The notes under the pieces: generated by a model
Database searches by the model: none
What the model was told of the DNA's origin: nothing
What the model saw: only the letters and a program-made list of their open reading frames with translations
Made by a program: the position numbers and the translations under genes
Source: JBFMCC01 sp037445635
GTDB lineage: Bacteria > Chloroflexota > Anaerolineae > Anaerolineales > Villigracilaceae
Assembly (NCBI GenBank): GCA_037445635.1
Contig: JBBIKC010000025.1
Span: 1-50,952, forward strand
Direction: 5' to 3'
DNA: 50,952 nucleotides
In this document: positions 1 to 8,454 of the stretch, piece by piece
How the letters are laid out: every line of letters begins with the position of its first letter
Numbering within the stretch: position 1 is the first letter of the stretch

Positions 1-625
1 GCTCGGTGTCGGTGATGAAATAGGCCGAGATGTAACCGCGGTCGAACTGCATACCCTCGACGAATTCCTGCTCGAACTGCATCGTCTTGGATTCTTCGAC
101 GGTGATGACGCCGTCCTTGCCGACCTTGTCCATGACATCCGCGATCAGGTTGCCGATCTCCTCGTCTGCGGCGGAGTTGGTGGCGACGGAGGCGATCTCC
201 TCTTTGGTGTCTATCTTGATAGACATCTTCTTGAGGGACTTGACGACCTCCTCGGTGGCCTGCTCGATGCCGCGCTTGAGGAGCATCGGGTTATAGCCTG
301 CGGCGAGCGCCTTCAGGCCCTCGTTGACGATGGCATGAGCCAGCACGGTCGAGGTGGTGGTGCCGTCGCCGGCGATGTCGTTGGTCTTGGACGCGGCCTC
401 TTTGAGCAGTTGCGCGCCCATGTTGGCAAACGGGTCTTCCAGTTCGATTTCCTTGGCGACGGAAACGCCGTCATGGGTGATGGTGGGAGAACCGAACTTG
501 CGATCCACAGCCACGTTGCGCCCTTTGGGGCCGAGGGTGGAAGAGACGGCATTGGCGACGATATCCATGCCCTCTTTGAGGCGGCGGCGCGCGTCCTCAG
601 AAAATACAAGTTGTTTTGCAGCCAT
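1..625 (-). CDS. groL: Chaperonin GroEL, N-terminal part (runs off the left edge)
   Basis: The first 208 codons of the 60-kDa chaperonin that folds proteins in the cytoplasm as a double ring with GroES. The start ATG is at 625, behind a GGAGG ribosome binding site (start MAAKQLVFSEDARR). Typical segments follow in order: the ATP-binding LGPKGRNV and the nucleotide-site GDGTTTSTVLAHAI, then the start of the intermediate and apical domain (GKDGVITVEES). The rest lies outside the window. It sits 34 nt downstream of groES on the same strand, the usual operon order, and should share the CIRCE-controlled promoter. The family assignment is secure; whether the genome has further groEL copies cannot be seen here. 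Confidence 0.98.
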   Translation of the reverse strand, partial: MAAKQLVFSEDARRRLKEGMDIVANAVSSTLGPKGRNVAVDRKFGSPTITHDGVSVAKEIELEDPFANMGAQLLKEAASKTNDIAGDGTTTSTVLAHAIVNEGLKALAAGYNPMLLKRGIEQATEEVVKSLKKMSIKIDTKEEIASVATNSAADEEIGNLIADVMDKVGKDGVITVEESKTMQFEQEFVEGMQFDRGYISAYFITDTE

Positions 626-659
626 AGGAAATTCCTCCAGTTATTTTTTTCTCAGGGTG

Positions 660-953
660 CTACTCGATGATTGCCAGCAAGTCGCTTTCGCGCAGGATAA
701 GCAGTTTCTTGCCGTCCAGCTTGAATTCGGTACCGGCGTACTTGGCATACAGCACCTTGTCGCCGACCTTCACATCCATGGGGATGCGCTTGCCGTCCTC
801 GTCACGGGCGCCGGGACCGGCCGCCAGCACCTTGCCCTGCTGGGGCTTTTCCTTGGCCGTCTCGGGCAGGACGATGCCGCCCGCGGTCACCTCTTCCTGT
901 TCGATGGGTTCGACCACGAGCCGATCACCGAGGGGTTTCAGAGACAGTTTCAT
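660..953 (-). CDS. groES: Co-chaperonin GroES
   Basis: A 97-residue 10-kDa chaperonin, the normal length for the family. It caps the GroEL ring and drives the folding cycle in the cytoplasm. The N-terminus (LKPLGDRLVVEP), the mobile loop (about residues 17-34, with TAGGIVLP) and the C-terminal strand (ILRESDLLAI) are all standard. The start ATG has a good AGGAGG site just upstream (complement of 958-963). It is the first gene of the groES-groEL operon, and its leader carries a perfect CIRCE operator, so HrcA heat-shock control is expected. Confidence 0.98.
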   Translation of the reverse strand: MKLSLKPLGDRLVVEPIEQEEVTAGGIVLPETAKEKPQQGKVLAAGPGARDEDGKRIPMDVKVGDKVLYAKYAGTEFKLDGKKLLILRESDLLAIIE

Positions 954-983
954 ACGTTCCTCCTGATAGAATTATTACATGGA

Positions 984-1010
984 TTAGCACTCCAGCCGTA
1001 TGAGTGCTAA
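984..1010. promoter_or_regulatory. CIRCE operator (HrcA binding site)
   Basis: A perfect TTAGCACTC-N9-GAGTGCTAA inverted repeat, matching the CIRCE consensus at all 18 arm positions. It lies between the -10 box and the groES start, where bound HrcA represses chaperonin transcription at normal temperature. No hrcA gene is in the window. Confidence 0.97.
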
Positions 1011-1020
1011 AATCAGGCGT

Positions 1021-1049
1021 ATGATACTTGCCTTCAAAAGGAGAGTCAA
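1021..1049 (-). promoter_or_regulatory. sigma-70-type promoter of groES-groEL
   Basis: Reading the minus strand there is TTGACT (1049-1044), a 17-nt spacer and TATCAT (1026-1021). Transcription would start around 1014-1016, at the edge of the CIRCE element, a normal arrangement for HrcA repression. Confidence 0.85.
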
Positions 1050-1102
1050 GAGGGAAGTGTAAAAATTAACGAACTTCTGATATTCCCCCTCCTGCCACCT
1101 AC

Positions 1103-2533
1103 TCACGGAGTCGGCGTGACACCCGGCGTGTCCGGCTCGAGCGTGGACGGGACGGCGGTCGCGGCGGTGGGAAGCTGACCAATCCCGAGGTCCGCGCAGA
1201 TCGCCTCCGCGGCCGAAACGATGCCGGCGATGTCCGGGTCGGACCCGTAGGCGGCTTTCACCTCTGCCATCACGTCCATCGCTTCGGCACAATAATTTTG
1301 CTGGGGGCGGCTGAGCGCCGCCAACACTGAACCATAGGTGTAGTAATAGACAACCGTGTTCGGCGAGAGCGCCAGGCCGGTCACCTGCACACCCTGCTCG
1401 GTCTCGCCGCATCCGCCGCGCGCCTCGCAGGATTCCTCCGGCGTACAGCCGCGCACGGCGCATTTTAATGCAGGGATGGACCCCTCGTAATTGCGCGATT
1501 TGAAATACACGATGCCCAACTGCCCATACGTATCGGCGTTCGCCTGATCGTATTCGAGGGCCTTCAACACGTTGCGCGCGGCGATGAAGAACTCGCCCAT
1601 CTGCGAATAGGTTTTGGAAATCGAGAGATACGGAATAGGGTCCTTCACGCCCAACTGTTCGTTGATCGTGGCGGCGCGCGCAAAGTATTCCAGAGACTTT
1701 TCGTACAAAGCGCGAGCGTTATCTTCATTGGGACTGTCGAAGGCGAGGCGGCGGTAGTTCGCCCCGGCCCTCAAATGAAGAAAAGTCAGGTTGGGCGCGA
1801 GGGCGATGGCCTTGTCGTATTCCTCGATGGCCTGGTTATACCGCCCGAACGATTCGTGCACGTAAGCATAGACGCGGTGCAGGTCCATGAGCGCCTGACC
1901 ACGCTCGGCCGCTTGAATGATATTCTGCTCGGCCTGCGGCCACTTCTGCTGATCCACCAGAATCTCGGCATAGAAGACCAGCGCCAGCGTGTTCTGGTTA
2001 TCCAATTGCAGGGCGCGGACGGCCTCCTGCTCGGCCTCGGTCAGGTAGGCCTGGGCCTGCTTGTCGCCCACGAGGGACGGGTTGGCGTTCCAGTCGAGGA
2101 CGAAGGCGCGAATGGCGTGAACTGTCGAATCGTCCGGTGCGACCGCCACCGCCTGGTTCGCGGAAGCGAGCGCCTCTTCGAGCCGCGCCAGGCGCTCCGG
2201 GTCGGTCGTCAACAGCGCGGAGGAGTAGGCCTGGATACGCGCCAACTGCGCCCAGACCTGCGCGTTGTTCGGGTCGACGCGCGCCGCCTCCTGGTAGGCG
2301 GTGATGGCCGCGTCCAGTTTACCGGCGGTGAAGTGGGCGTCGCCCTCCAGCGAATAGGATTCGGCGAAGCGCGTCGGCGTGGGCGTGGGCAGGAACAGCG
2401 GCTGGATCTCGCCGCGGTCCACCTGGCGGATCAACCACACGCCGCCCAGGATCATGACGATCAGGGCGAACAGCCGGTAGATGCTGGACGAAGGACGTTT
2501 GCGGAACAGTTCGCGCCGCGCGGAGACGTTCAT
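1103..2533 (-). CDS. Membrane-anchored TPR protein (paralogue of its upstream neighbour)
   Basis: 476 residues. A basic N-terminus precedes one membrane helix (about residues 16-37). A Pro/Thr linker follows, then several tetratricopeptide repeats with the usual pattern (for example AAITAYQEAARVDPNNAQVW and YNQAIEEYDKAIALAPN). The C-terminus is a Thr/Pro-rich tail ending in TPGVTPTP. A cysteine-rich insert (CAVRGCTPEESCEARGGCGE) near residue 360 is unusual for a TPR protein. The start overlaps the stop of the upstream paralogue by 4 nt, so the two are translationally coupled. TPR arrays mediate protein-protein contacts, probably outside the membrane here; the partner is unknown. Confidence 0.85.
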   Translation of the reverse strand: MNVSARRELFRKRPSSSIYRLFALIVMILGGVWLIRQVDRGEIQPLFLPTPTPTRFAESYSLEGDAHFTAGKLDAAITAYQEAARVDPNNAQVWAQLARIQAYSSALLTTDPERLARLEEALASANQAVAVAPDDSTVHAIRAFVLDWNANPSLVGDKQAQAYLTEAEQEAVRALQLDNQNTLALVFYAEILVDQQKWPQAEQNIIQAAERGQALMDLHRVYAYVHESFGRYNQAIEEYDKAIALAPNLTFLHLRAGANYRRLAFDSPNEDNARALYEKSLEYFARAATINEQLGVKDPIPYLSISKTYSQMGEFFIAARNVLKALEYDQANADTYGQLGIVYFKSRNYEGSIPALKCAVRGCTPEESCEARGGCGETEQGVQVTGLALSPNTVVYYYTYGSVLAALSRPQQNYCAEAMDVMAEVKAAYGSDPDIAGIVSAAEAICADLGIGQLPTAATAVPSTLEPDTPGVTPTP

Positions 2534-3816
2534 GGTGTGACCGTTGGAGCGGCTGTTTCAGGCGGGGGCGCGGCTTCCGATGAGGCCGTGGGTGTGACCG
2601 ACAATTTTTCCGCGCAAATGCTGGTGATCTCGCCGGCGTTGGCTACGGCGATTTCGTCAGCGGGGACGCCGGCCTGAATCTGTTGCGCGACCTGCAAGGC
2701 TTCGCCACAGCGATTCAGGCGCGCAAGCGCCAGGCCGTACGTAAAATAATACTCCGCGATTCGTGTGTCGCTGCGAAGCGGGATGCCCTTGATTGTATGC
2801 CCATCCTCGGTCACGCCGCCGTTGATGGCGAGTCCCAACTGCACGGCGGCCTCCGGCCATTCCAGGTTGCGATAGAGCATCACGCCGAAGTTACCGCGCA
2901 GGCTGGGATCCGTGGGCGCATCGTTGACGGCCGTCTCTGCATATTGAACGGCCTTGGCATATTCGCCGATGGTCGCGTACGTGCGCGAGATCAACAGGTC
3001 GGGCGTGGGGTCGCCGGGGTTGAGAGCATTGGCACGCGTGAATTCTTCCACGGCTTTGTCATACACCTGCGTGAAGCGATAATTGCGCCCGAGCGCCAGG
3101 TGCAGGTCCGGGATGTTTTCGTTGATGGCGATCGCGGCCTGGTACTCGCGAATGGCCTCTTCGTAATTGGCCGTGGCCTCCAGGATGTAGCCGCGGGCGC
3201 GGTGCGCCTCGATGGTGTCGGGCACCAGTGCCAGCGCCACGCGCGATTCCTCCGCGGCTTTCTCGATCCCATCGAAAGCGCCGCCTCCCGAAACGTACGA
3301 ATCCACCAGGATTTCCACATAATAGGCGTGCGCCAGGCCGTTGTTCGGGTCCAGTTCGAGGGCGCGCTTGATGGACGCCTCGGCCTCCAGGTAATCGCCC
3401 TGGAAATCCAGTGCCCAGGCAAGTACAGCGTGCGCCATGGAATTGTTGGGGTTGAGCAGAAGCGCATCCTCGGCGCTGGTCTGGGCGTCCTCGTACTGCC
3501 CGGCAAAGACCTGAACCCGCGCCAGCGCCACGTACAGCGAGGGGTCGTCGGGCCGGGCGCGGATGGCCTCCTTGTACATATCAACCGCCTGGAACAGTTT
3601 GCCCTGGGCAAACAGGGCCTCCGCCTCCGTCACATACGATTCGGGTGCGCGCGTGGCGGTCGGGGTCGGCACGAACGGCTGCGGCACGGTCGGCAAGATG
3701 ATGCGGTTGAAATACACGCCAAAGGCAATCAGAATCAGCAGAACTGTGACGCGAAACCAGTTGATCCGCATTTTCTTGCGGGTCATGCTCCATTTGGAGC
3801 GGCGGGGCAAGTACAT
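2530..3816 (-). CDS. Membrane-anchored TPR protein
   Basis: 428 residues with the same plan as the downstream paralogue: a basic N-terminus, one membrane helix (about residues 18-40), a short Pro/Thr linker, TPR units (for example YLEAEASIKRALELDPNNG, YEEAIREYQAAIAINEN, YDKAVEEFTRANALNPG) and a Thr/Pro-rich tail. The ATG at 3816 lacks a Shine-Dalgarno site but lies 6 nt after an extended -10 box, so a leaderless transcript is likely. An internal ATG at 3786 is the alternative start. The two tandem copies suggest duplication. Function beyond protein binding is not known. Confidence 0.85.
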   Translation of the reverse strand: MYLPRRSKWSMTRKKMRINWFRVTVLLILIAFGVYFNRIILPTVPQPFVPTPTATRAPESYVTEAEALFAQGKLFQAVDMYKEAIRARPDDPSLYVALARVQVFAGQYEDAQTSAEDALLLNPNNSMAHAVLAWALDFQGDYLEAEASIKRALELDPNNGLAHAYYVEILVDSYVSGGGAFDGIEKAAEESRVALALVPDTIEAHRARGYILEATANYEEAIREYQAAIAINENIPDLHLALGRNYRFTQVYDKAVEEFTRANALNPGDPTPDLLISRTYATIGEYAKAVQYAETAVNDAPTDPSLRGNFGVMLYRNLEWPEAAVQLGLAINGGVTEDGHTIKGIPLRSDTRIAEYYFTYGLALARLNRCGEALQVAQQIQAGVPADEIAVANAGEITSICAEKLSVTPTASSEAAPPPETAAPTVTP

Positions 3817-3822
3817 ACAATC

Positions 3823-3831
3823 ATCTTACCA
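3823..3831 (-). promoter_or_regulatory. Extended -10 box for a leaderless TPR transcript
   Basis: The minus strand reads TGG-TAAGAT, then 6 nt, then the ATG at 3816. That spacing puts the transcription start at or next to the start codon. No ribosome binding site is present. I saw no convincing -35. Confidence 0.5.
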
Positions 3832-3884
3832 TTCCGAAAGAAGCCGCGCAAGCCAGCCGCGTTCGCTCTCATTTGCCTCTTATA

Positions 3885-3893
3885 TGCTAGAAT
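3885..3893 (+). promoter_or_regulatory. Extended -10 box for leaderless trmD
   Basis: TGC-TAGAAT, then 6 nt, then the trmD ATG at 3900. The arrangement is the same as for the divergent TPR gene, and no Shine-Dalgarno sequence precedes trmD. Confidence 0.5.
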
Positions 3894-3899
3894 CAAATT

Positions 3900-4667
3900 A
3901 TGCGGTTCGAGGTTTTCACCCTCCTGCCCGAAGTCTTCCCCCCTTATCTTGAATCCAGCATTCTTCAGCGCGCCCGCCAGCGCGGGTTGATTGACGTGCA
4001 CGTGCACAACATCCGCGACTGGGCGCGCGACAAGCATCACACGACCGACGACGTTCCCTACGGCGGCGGAGGCGGGATGGTGATGAAGCCCGAGCCGGTC
4101 TTCGACGCGGTCGAGTCGGTGCTTGGACGCTTCGACACGCTCAACGCGACGCCCCAGCCGGGGTGCCCGGTCATTTTGCTGACCCCGCAGGGACGCGTCT
4201 TCTCACAAACGGTGGCCCGCGAGTTGTCCGCGCACGACCGCATCGCCCTCATCTGCGGGCGTTACGAAGGCGTGGACGAGCGCATCCGCCGCTATCTCGC
4301 CACAGACGAAATCTCCATCGGCGATTACGTGCTGACCGGCGGCGAACTGCCCGCGCTCATTCTCATCGACGCGCTGGCGCGGCTCATCCCCGGCGCGCTC
4401 GGCGACCCAACCGGCGCGGAGGACGACTCGCACGCCAGCGGCCTGCTCGAATACCCGCACTACACGCGCCCGCCCGAATTTCGCGGCTGGGGCGTGCCCG
4501 AGGTCCTGCTCTCCGGTGATCACGGCAAAATCGAACGATGGCGGCGCGAGCAGTCGCTCTTGCGGACATTGGAACGCCGCCCCGACCTGCTCGAAGAGGC
4601 GGAATTGACGGAGGAGGATCGAAAATTTATCGCAAGTCTAAAGCCGAAAGTAAAACCGGACTTGTGA
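3900..4667 (+). CDS. trmD: tRNA (guanine-37-N1)-methyltransferase TrmD
   Basis: 255 residues, the normal length. It methylates G37 next to the anticodon with S-adenosylmethionine, which prevents +1 frameshifting. The SPOUT knot segments are all present: MRFEVFTLLPEVFPPYL, LTPQGRVFSQ, ICGRYEGVDERI, ISIGDYVLTGGELPAL and the linker with DDSHASGLLEYPHYTRP. The C-terminal RNA-binding part follows (VLLSGDHGKIERWRR). It stands alone here; in many bacteria it lies between rimM and rplS. The start lacks a ribosome binding site and appears leaderless. Confidence 0.97.
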   Translation: MRFEVFTLLPEVFPPYLESSILQRARQRGLIDVHVHNIRDWARDKHHTTDDVPYGGGGGMVMKPEPVFDAVESVLGRFDTLNATPQPGCPVILLTPQGRVFSQTVARELSAHDRIALICGRYEGVDERIRRYLATDEISIGDYVLTGGELPALILIDALARLIPGALGDPTGAEDDSHASGLLEYPHYTRPPEFRGWGVPEVLLSGDHGKIERWRREQSLLRTLERRPDLLEEAELTEEDRKFIASLKPKVKPDL

Positions 4668-4700
4668 TTTTCGATTTTCAACCTTGACTTGGAGGGCTCC

Positions 4701-5981
4701 ATGACCGCACGACTCAACTACGGCAAGATCTTCCTGCTCGGCTTCGGCTTCTTCGGCGTGAGCGTAATCTGGGGCGTGTACAACGCTTTCGTCCCCATCT
4801 TTCTGGCGGATAAGTTCGGTCTCCCGCCCGCGTGGATCGGCTTCTTCATGACGCTGGATAACATCGCGGCGTTATTCATCCAGCCGCCCGTCGGCGCCTG
4901 GTCGGACCGCGTCCGCACCAAGTGGGGACGGCGCATTCCGTTCATTCTCATTGGCGCGCCGATCACCGCGGTGGCGTTTGGTTTCATCCCCGTCGCCGCG
5001 GTTTTGCCTCTCTTTGTAGCCTGCACCAGCACCACGCTGTTGAGCGCGGCGCTGTGGCGCACACCGGTGGTCGCGCTCATGCCCGACATCACACCGTCGC
5101 CATTCCGCTCGCAGGCCAACGGCATCATCAACTTCATGGGCGGCGTGGGAACCATCATCGCCCTGCAGACCGGCGGCATGTTGTACAAGATGAGCCCCAA
5201 CTTCCCGTTCTGGCTAGGGTCCGCGCTGGTCATTCTCGCGGCTTTGATCGTCTTCTTCTTCATTGAGGAGCCGAAGGAATACGAGGCCGCCGAAGAACAA
5301 CCCGGCATGTGGAAGAGCCTGATGGAAGTAATCAACGATCCCGACAAAAGCGGATTGCGCATCCTGCTGGCGATCTTCTTCTGGTTCATCGGCTTCTCGG
5401 CGGTGGAGACCTTCTTTACGCTCTATGCCAAGAACCACCTCGGCATCCCCGAAGGCGACGGCGCGACGTTGCTCTCCGTATTTCCGCTTTTCTTTGTGCT
5501 GTTCGCCATTCCATCGGGAATGATCGCGGCGCGCATCGGACGGCGCATCACCATTGCCATCGGTTTGATTACCGTCACGGTGATTCTCTTTCTCTTTTAC
5601 GTTACGCCCGCTTCCGCCCTGCTGACCGGCATCACGCCCCTGCCCTTAGTCGGCATCCCGCTGGAAGAAGGCGGCGCGCGCATGTTGACCCTGGCAGGCA
5701 TCCTGCTCATCCTCGGCGGCATTGGCTGGTCGTTTATCAACATCAACTCCCTGCCCATGATCGTGGACCTGACCAGCGCGGCGCGCGTCGGCACCTTTAC
5801 CGGCCTCTATTACCTTTTCTCCACCCTCTCGGCCATCGTCGGGCCGAACGTCAATGGCTGGGCTATCCAACTGACCGGCGGCGATTACAATGTCATCATG
5901 CTCCTCGCACCGTTCTTCATGATTGTGGCGATGGGCCTCATGCTCGGAGTCAAACGCGGGGAGGCGCAGGCCGTGGCATGA
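4701..5981 (+). CDS. MFS transporter, SLC45/GPH sugar-transporter-like
   Basis: 426 residues with about 12 membrane helices. The loop between helices 2 and 3 carries SDRVRTKWGRRIPFILIGAP, a form of the MFS loop motif typical of the SLC45/GPH-like sugar:cation transporters; a second copy (ARIGRRITIA) follows the central loop. The ATG at 4701 is preferred over the in-frame TTG at 4689 because a GGAGGG site lies just before it. The stop overlaps the next start by 4 nt (ATGA), coupling it to a BMP-type lipoprotein. The substrate is unknown; a sugar or nucleoside would fit the neighbours, but this is inference. Confidence 0.8.
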   Translation: MTARLNYGKIFLLGFGFFGVSVIWGVYNAFVPIFLADKFGLPPAWIGFFMTLDNIAALFIQPPVGAWSDRVRTKWGRRIPFILIGAPITAVAFGFIPVAAVLPLFVACTSTTLLSAALWRTPVVALMPDITPSPFRSQANGIINFMGGVGTIIALQTGGMLYKMSPNFPFWLGSALVILAALIVFFFIEEPKEYEAAEEQPGMWKSLMEVINDPDKSGLRILLAIFFWFIGFSAVETFFTLYAKNHLGIPEGDGATLLSVFPLFFVLFAIPSGMIAARIGRRITIAIGLITVTVILFLFYVTPASALLTGITPLPLVGIPLEEGGARMLTLAGILLILGGIGWSFININSLPMIVDLTSAARVGTFTGLYYLFSTLSAIVGPNVNGWAIQLTGGDYNVIMLLAPFFMIVAMGLMLGVKRGEAQAVA

Positions 5982-6994
5982 GGCTCCTGCGAGTGTTTTC
6001 CGCCCTCCTCATTGTCACCTATCTGGCCGCGTGCAGCCTGCCTTCGCAGGACTGCGCGCGGCCGGAGGTCTTCTGCGTCGGTCTCGTCACCGACTTTGGC
6101 AGTGTCAATGAGCCGGGCTTCAACCAGTCAGCGTGGACGGCTGTGGAACAGGCAAAGGCCGGCGGGCTGGTTGACCAGATTGCATTCATCGAAACAATAG
6201 ATACACGCGACCGAGGCAAGAACGTCAGGACATTAGCAGAGGCGGGCTACGACCTCGTCATCACCGTCGGCTATTCGATGCGCAAAGCGACGAAGGAGGC
6301 CGCGGCGGAATTCAAGTCCGTTCACTTCATCGGCGTGGACCAGCCGCAGGATAACAAGCGCGATAACCTGACCGGGCTGGTTTTTCCCGAGGATCAGGGC
6401 GGGTTCCTGGCCGGCGCGCTGGCCGCCTCGGTCACCGCGACGGGACGCGTGGCCGCGGTGTGCGATTCGCAGTCCGTGGTCGAGATGTGGGAGTACTGCG
6501 AGGGATTTCGTGAGGGAGCCTATTACATCAATCCTGACCTGAAAATTTTCGTGGTCTATCACAATGACAACAGCCCAGGCGATCTGTTCAACGCCCCAGA
6601 CTGGGGCGCGGAAACCGCGCTTTCGCTCGCGGAGGATGGTGTGGATGTGCTCTTCGCGGCCGGAGGGGAAACGGGGCGCGGCGCATTGCAGGCAGCCGCG
6701 GAACGCGGTGTTTACGTCATCGGCGCGGACGCGGATATGTATTACCAACTCGATGGAGTAGAGACACAGGTCCTCAGCAGTGCAGCGAAGGATGTGACCG
6801 GCGGACTGTATGCTTTGATCCGTTTTGCCGCGCAGGGAGAACTCGCGGGCGGGGAGTTTGACGGAGGATTCTCCCTGGCGCCGTATCACGCGCTGGAAAC
6901 GGCGGTCGGCCCCGAGGTCCGCGCGCGACTCGAAGAGATCCGTATCGGCCTCGCCAATGGAACGGTCCGGAGCAATGTCCCTTCGATACCTTAA
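5978..6994 (+). CDS. BMP family (Med/PnrA-like) substrate-binding lipoprotein
   Basis: 338 residues. A short signal peptide ends in the lipobox LAAC (Cys19), so it is anchored on the outer face of the membrane. The fold shows VFCVGLVTDFGSVNEPGFNQ, the start typical of the BMP family (compare PnrA and Med), and later VLFAAGGETGRGALQAA. The ATG at 5978 overlaps the MFS stop; a longer in-frame extension upstream is only a shadow of that gene. The BMP family mainly binds nucleosides. A second, longer BMP protein with its own ABC transporter follows, so this one may serve the same permease or act as a sensor for the MFS partner. Confidence 0.85.
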   Translation: MRLLRVFSALLIVTYLAACSLPSQDCARPEVFCVGLVTDFGSVNEPGFNQSAWTAVEQAKAGGLVDQIAFIETIDTRDRGKNVRTLAEAGYDLVITVGYSMRKATKEAAAEFKSVHFIGVDQPQDNKRDNLTGLVFPEDQGGFLAGALAASVTATGRVAAVCDSQSVVEMWEYCEGFREGAYYINPDLKIFVVYHNDNSPGDLFNAPDWGAETALSLAEDGVDVLFAAGGETGRGALQAAAERGVYVIGADADMYYQLDGVETQVLSSAAKDVTGGLYALIRFAAQGELAGGEFDGGFSLAPYHALETAVGPEVRARLEEIRIGLANGTVRSNVPSIP

Positions 6995-7019
6995 ATTATC
7001 CGGTCGCTTTCGTTCCACC

Positions 7020-7049
7020 TTGCACAATAAAATCGGAGGCTGGTATACT
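7020..7049 (+). promoter_or_regulatory. Promoter of the BMP-type ABC importer operon
   Basis: TTGCAC (7020-7025), an 18-nt spacer and TATACT (7044-7049), with TGG directly before the -10. The leader to the ATG at 7165 is about 110 nt. I could not match it to a known riboswitch. Confidence 0.65.
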
Positions 7050-7164
7050 TACTTCCGAGATGACCTTTACAGGAGGTGCGCCGAACCTGAGTGCCTGATT
7101 TTCCCCCCAACGCCAGAAAATAAATCTATTCCACTTTCTCAAAATTGAGAGGAGAAGAACGAAA

Positions 7165-8373
7165 ATGAAGAAACTGTTTGTAGTGTTGGCTCTACTGGTC
7201 GCCGCTTCGTTGGTGCTGTCGGCCTGCGGCCCGAAACCCACCGAACCCCCCGCCATGACCGAGCCGCCTGTGGTCGCCACCGAACCGCCTGTGGTCGCCA
7301 CGGAACCGCCCGTCTTGGACTGTGCCTCCGAGGAAACCTTCTGTGTCGGTTTCGTGACCGACACGGGCGGCATCAACGACGACAGCTTCAACGAGACCCA
7401 GTACGCTGGCATCCTGCGCGCGCAGGAAGAACTGGGTGTCCACGCTCAATACATCCAGTCTGATGAAGCCACTCAATATACGCCGAACCTGACCGAGTTC
7501 GCCAGCCAGAATTATGACCTGATTGTTGCCGCTGGCTTCTTCCTCGGCGCGGACACGGCCAATGTCGCCGCGCAGTATCCCAATACCAAGTTCGCGATCT
7601 TCGACAACGCCTATCCCGATCCCTTCCTGCCCGACGGCAACCCCGGCAAGGATGCCTGCATCCCGAACGTGATGGGACAGGTGTTCAAGACCGATCAGGC
7701 GGCGTTCCTGGCCGGTTATCTGGCCGCGGGCATGGCCCTGCAACTGGATCCCGAGGATCCCGCCATCGGTTACTTCGGCGGCGCGAAGATCCCCACCGTG
7801 ACCATCTTTGCCGTGGGCGCGCAGTTCGGCATGGACAAGTACAACGAAGTCCATGGCACGAACGTGCGCTTTATCGGCTGGGATAACGAGACCGGCGAAG
7901 GCCTGTTCACCGGCGATTTCTCCGACCTGACCAAGGGCAAGGAAGCGGCCGAATCGCTCTTCGATGAGGGCGCGGATATCTTCATGGGTGTCGGCGGCCT
8001 GATCGGCGCGCCCGGCTTCGATGTCGCCCGTGAGCGCGGCGGCTACGGCATCTGGGTTGATACCGACGGCTACGTTTCCCTGCAAGGCGTCCAGGATGTG
8101 ATCCTGACCTCCATCATGAAGAACATGGATGTCTCGAACTACACTGTGGTCAAATCCGCACTGGAAGGCACCTTCGAGGGCTGCACCAACTACGTTGGCG
8201 ACATCCCCAACGGCGGCGTGGGCATTGCCCCCTACCACGATCTGGATGATAAGGTCCCGGCTGAGTTGAAAGCCGAAGTGGATGCTCTCCTGCAACAGAT
8301 CCTCTCCGGCGAGATTACCGATACCGGTTGTATTTCCTATCCGGCAAGCTGCCCCCAGGGGTTGTACGAGTAA
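7165..8373 (+). CDS. BMP family ABC transporter substrate-binding lipoprotein
   Basis: 402 residues. The signal peptide ends at lipobox LSAC (Cys21). A short linker follows with a tandem repeat of PPVVATE (21-bp DNA repeats around 7265-7310). The mature domain begins FCVGFVTDTGGINDDSFNE, the BMP signature. It binds the substrate, probably a nucleoside, and hands it to the permeases encoded downstream. A GAGGAGAAG site precedes the ATG. A strong stem-loop separates it from the ATPase gene, which often keeps binding-protein mRNA more abundant than that of the membrane parts. Confidence 0.92.
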   Translation: MKKLFVVLALLVAASLVLSACGPKPTEPPAMTEPPVVATEPPVVATEPPVLDCASEETFCVGFVTDTGGINDDSFNETQYAGILRAQEELGVHAQYIQSDEATQYTPNLTEFASQNYDLIVAAGFFLGADTANVAAQYPNTKFAIFDNAYPDPFLPDGNPGKDACIPNVMGQVFKTDQAAFLAGYLAAGMALQLDPEDPAIGYFGGAKIPTVTIFAVGAQFGMDKYNEVHGTNVRFIGWDNETGEGLFTGDFSDLTKGKEAAESLFDEGADIFMGVGGLIGAPGFDVARERGGYGIWVDTDGYVSLQGVQDVILTSIMKNMDVSNYTVVKSALEGTFEGCTNYVGDIPNGGVGIAPYHDLDDKVPAELKAEVDALLQQILSGEITDTGCISYPASCPQGLYE

Positions 8374-8392
8374 TTCCCTCGGGAGATCAATT

Positions 8393-8431
8393 CCATTCTG
8401 GTGACGCGGGTTGTCTGCGTCACCAGAATGG
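8393..8431 (+). terminator. Intercistronic stem-loop after the binding-protein gene
   Basis: A perfect 15-bp inverted repeat (8393-8407 and 8417-8431) with a 9-nt loop, lying between the binding-protein stop and the ATPase start. No U-run follows, so it is more likely an mRNA-stabilising or attenuating hairpin than a full terminator. Confidence 0.75.
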
Positions 8432-8454
8432 TTCAACTGAAAAGGGAGACTTTC

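Noticed and set aside
7050..7164. Riboswitch in the leader of the BMP importer operon
   Set aside because: The 110-nt leader has no recognisable purine, preQ1 or other riboswitch core; only a weak palindrome near the ribosome site was seen.
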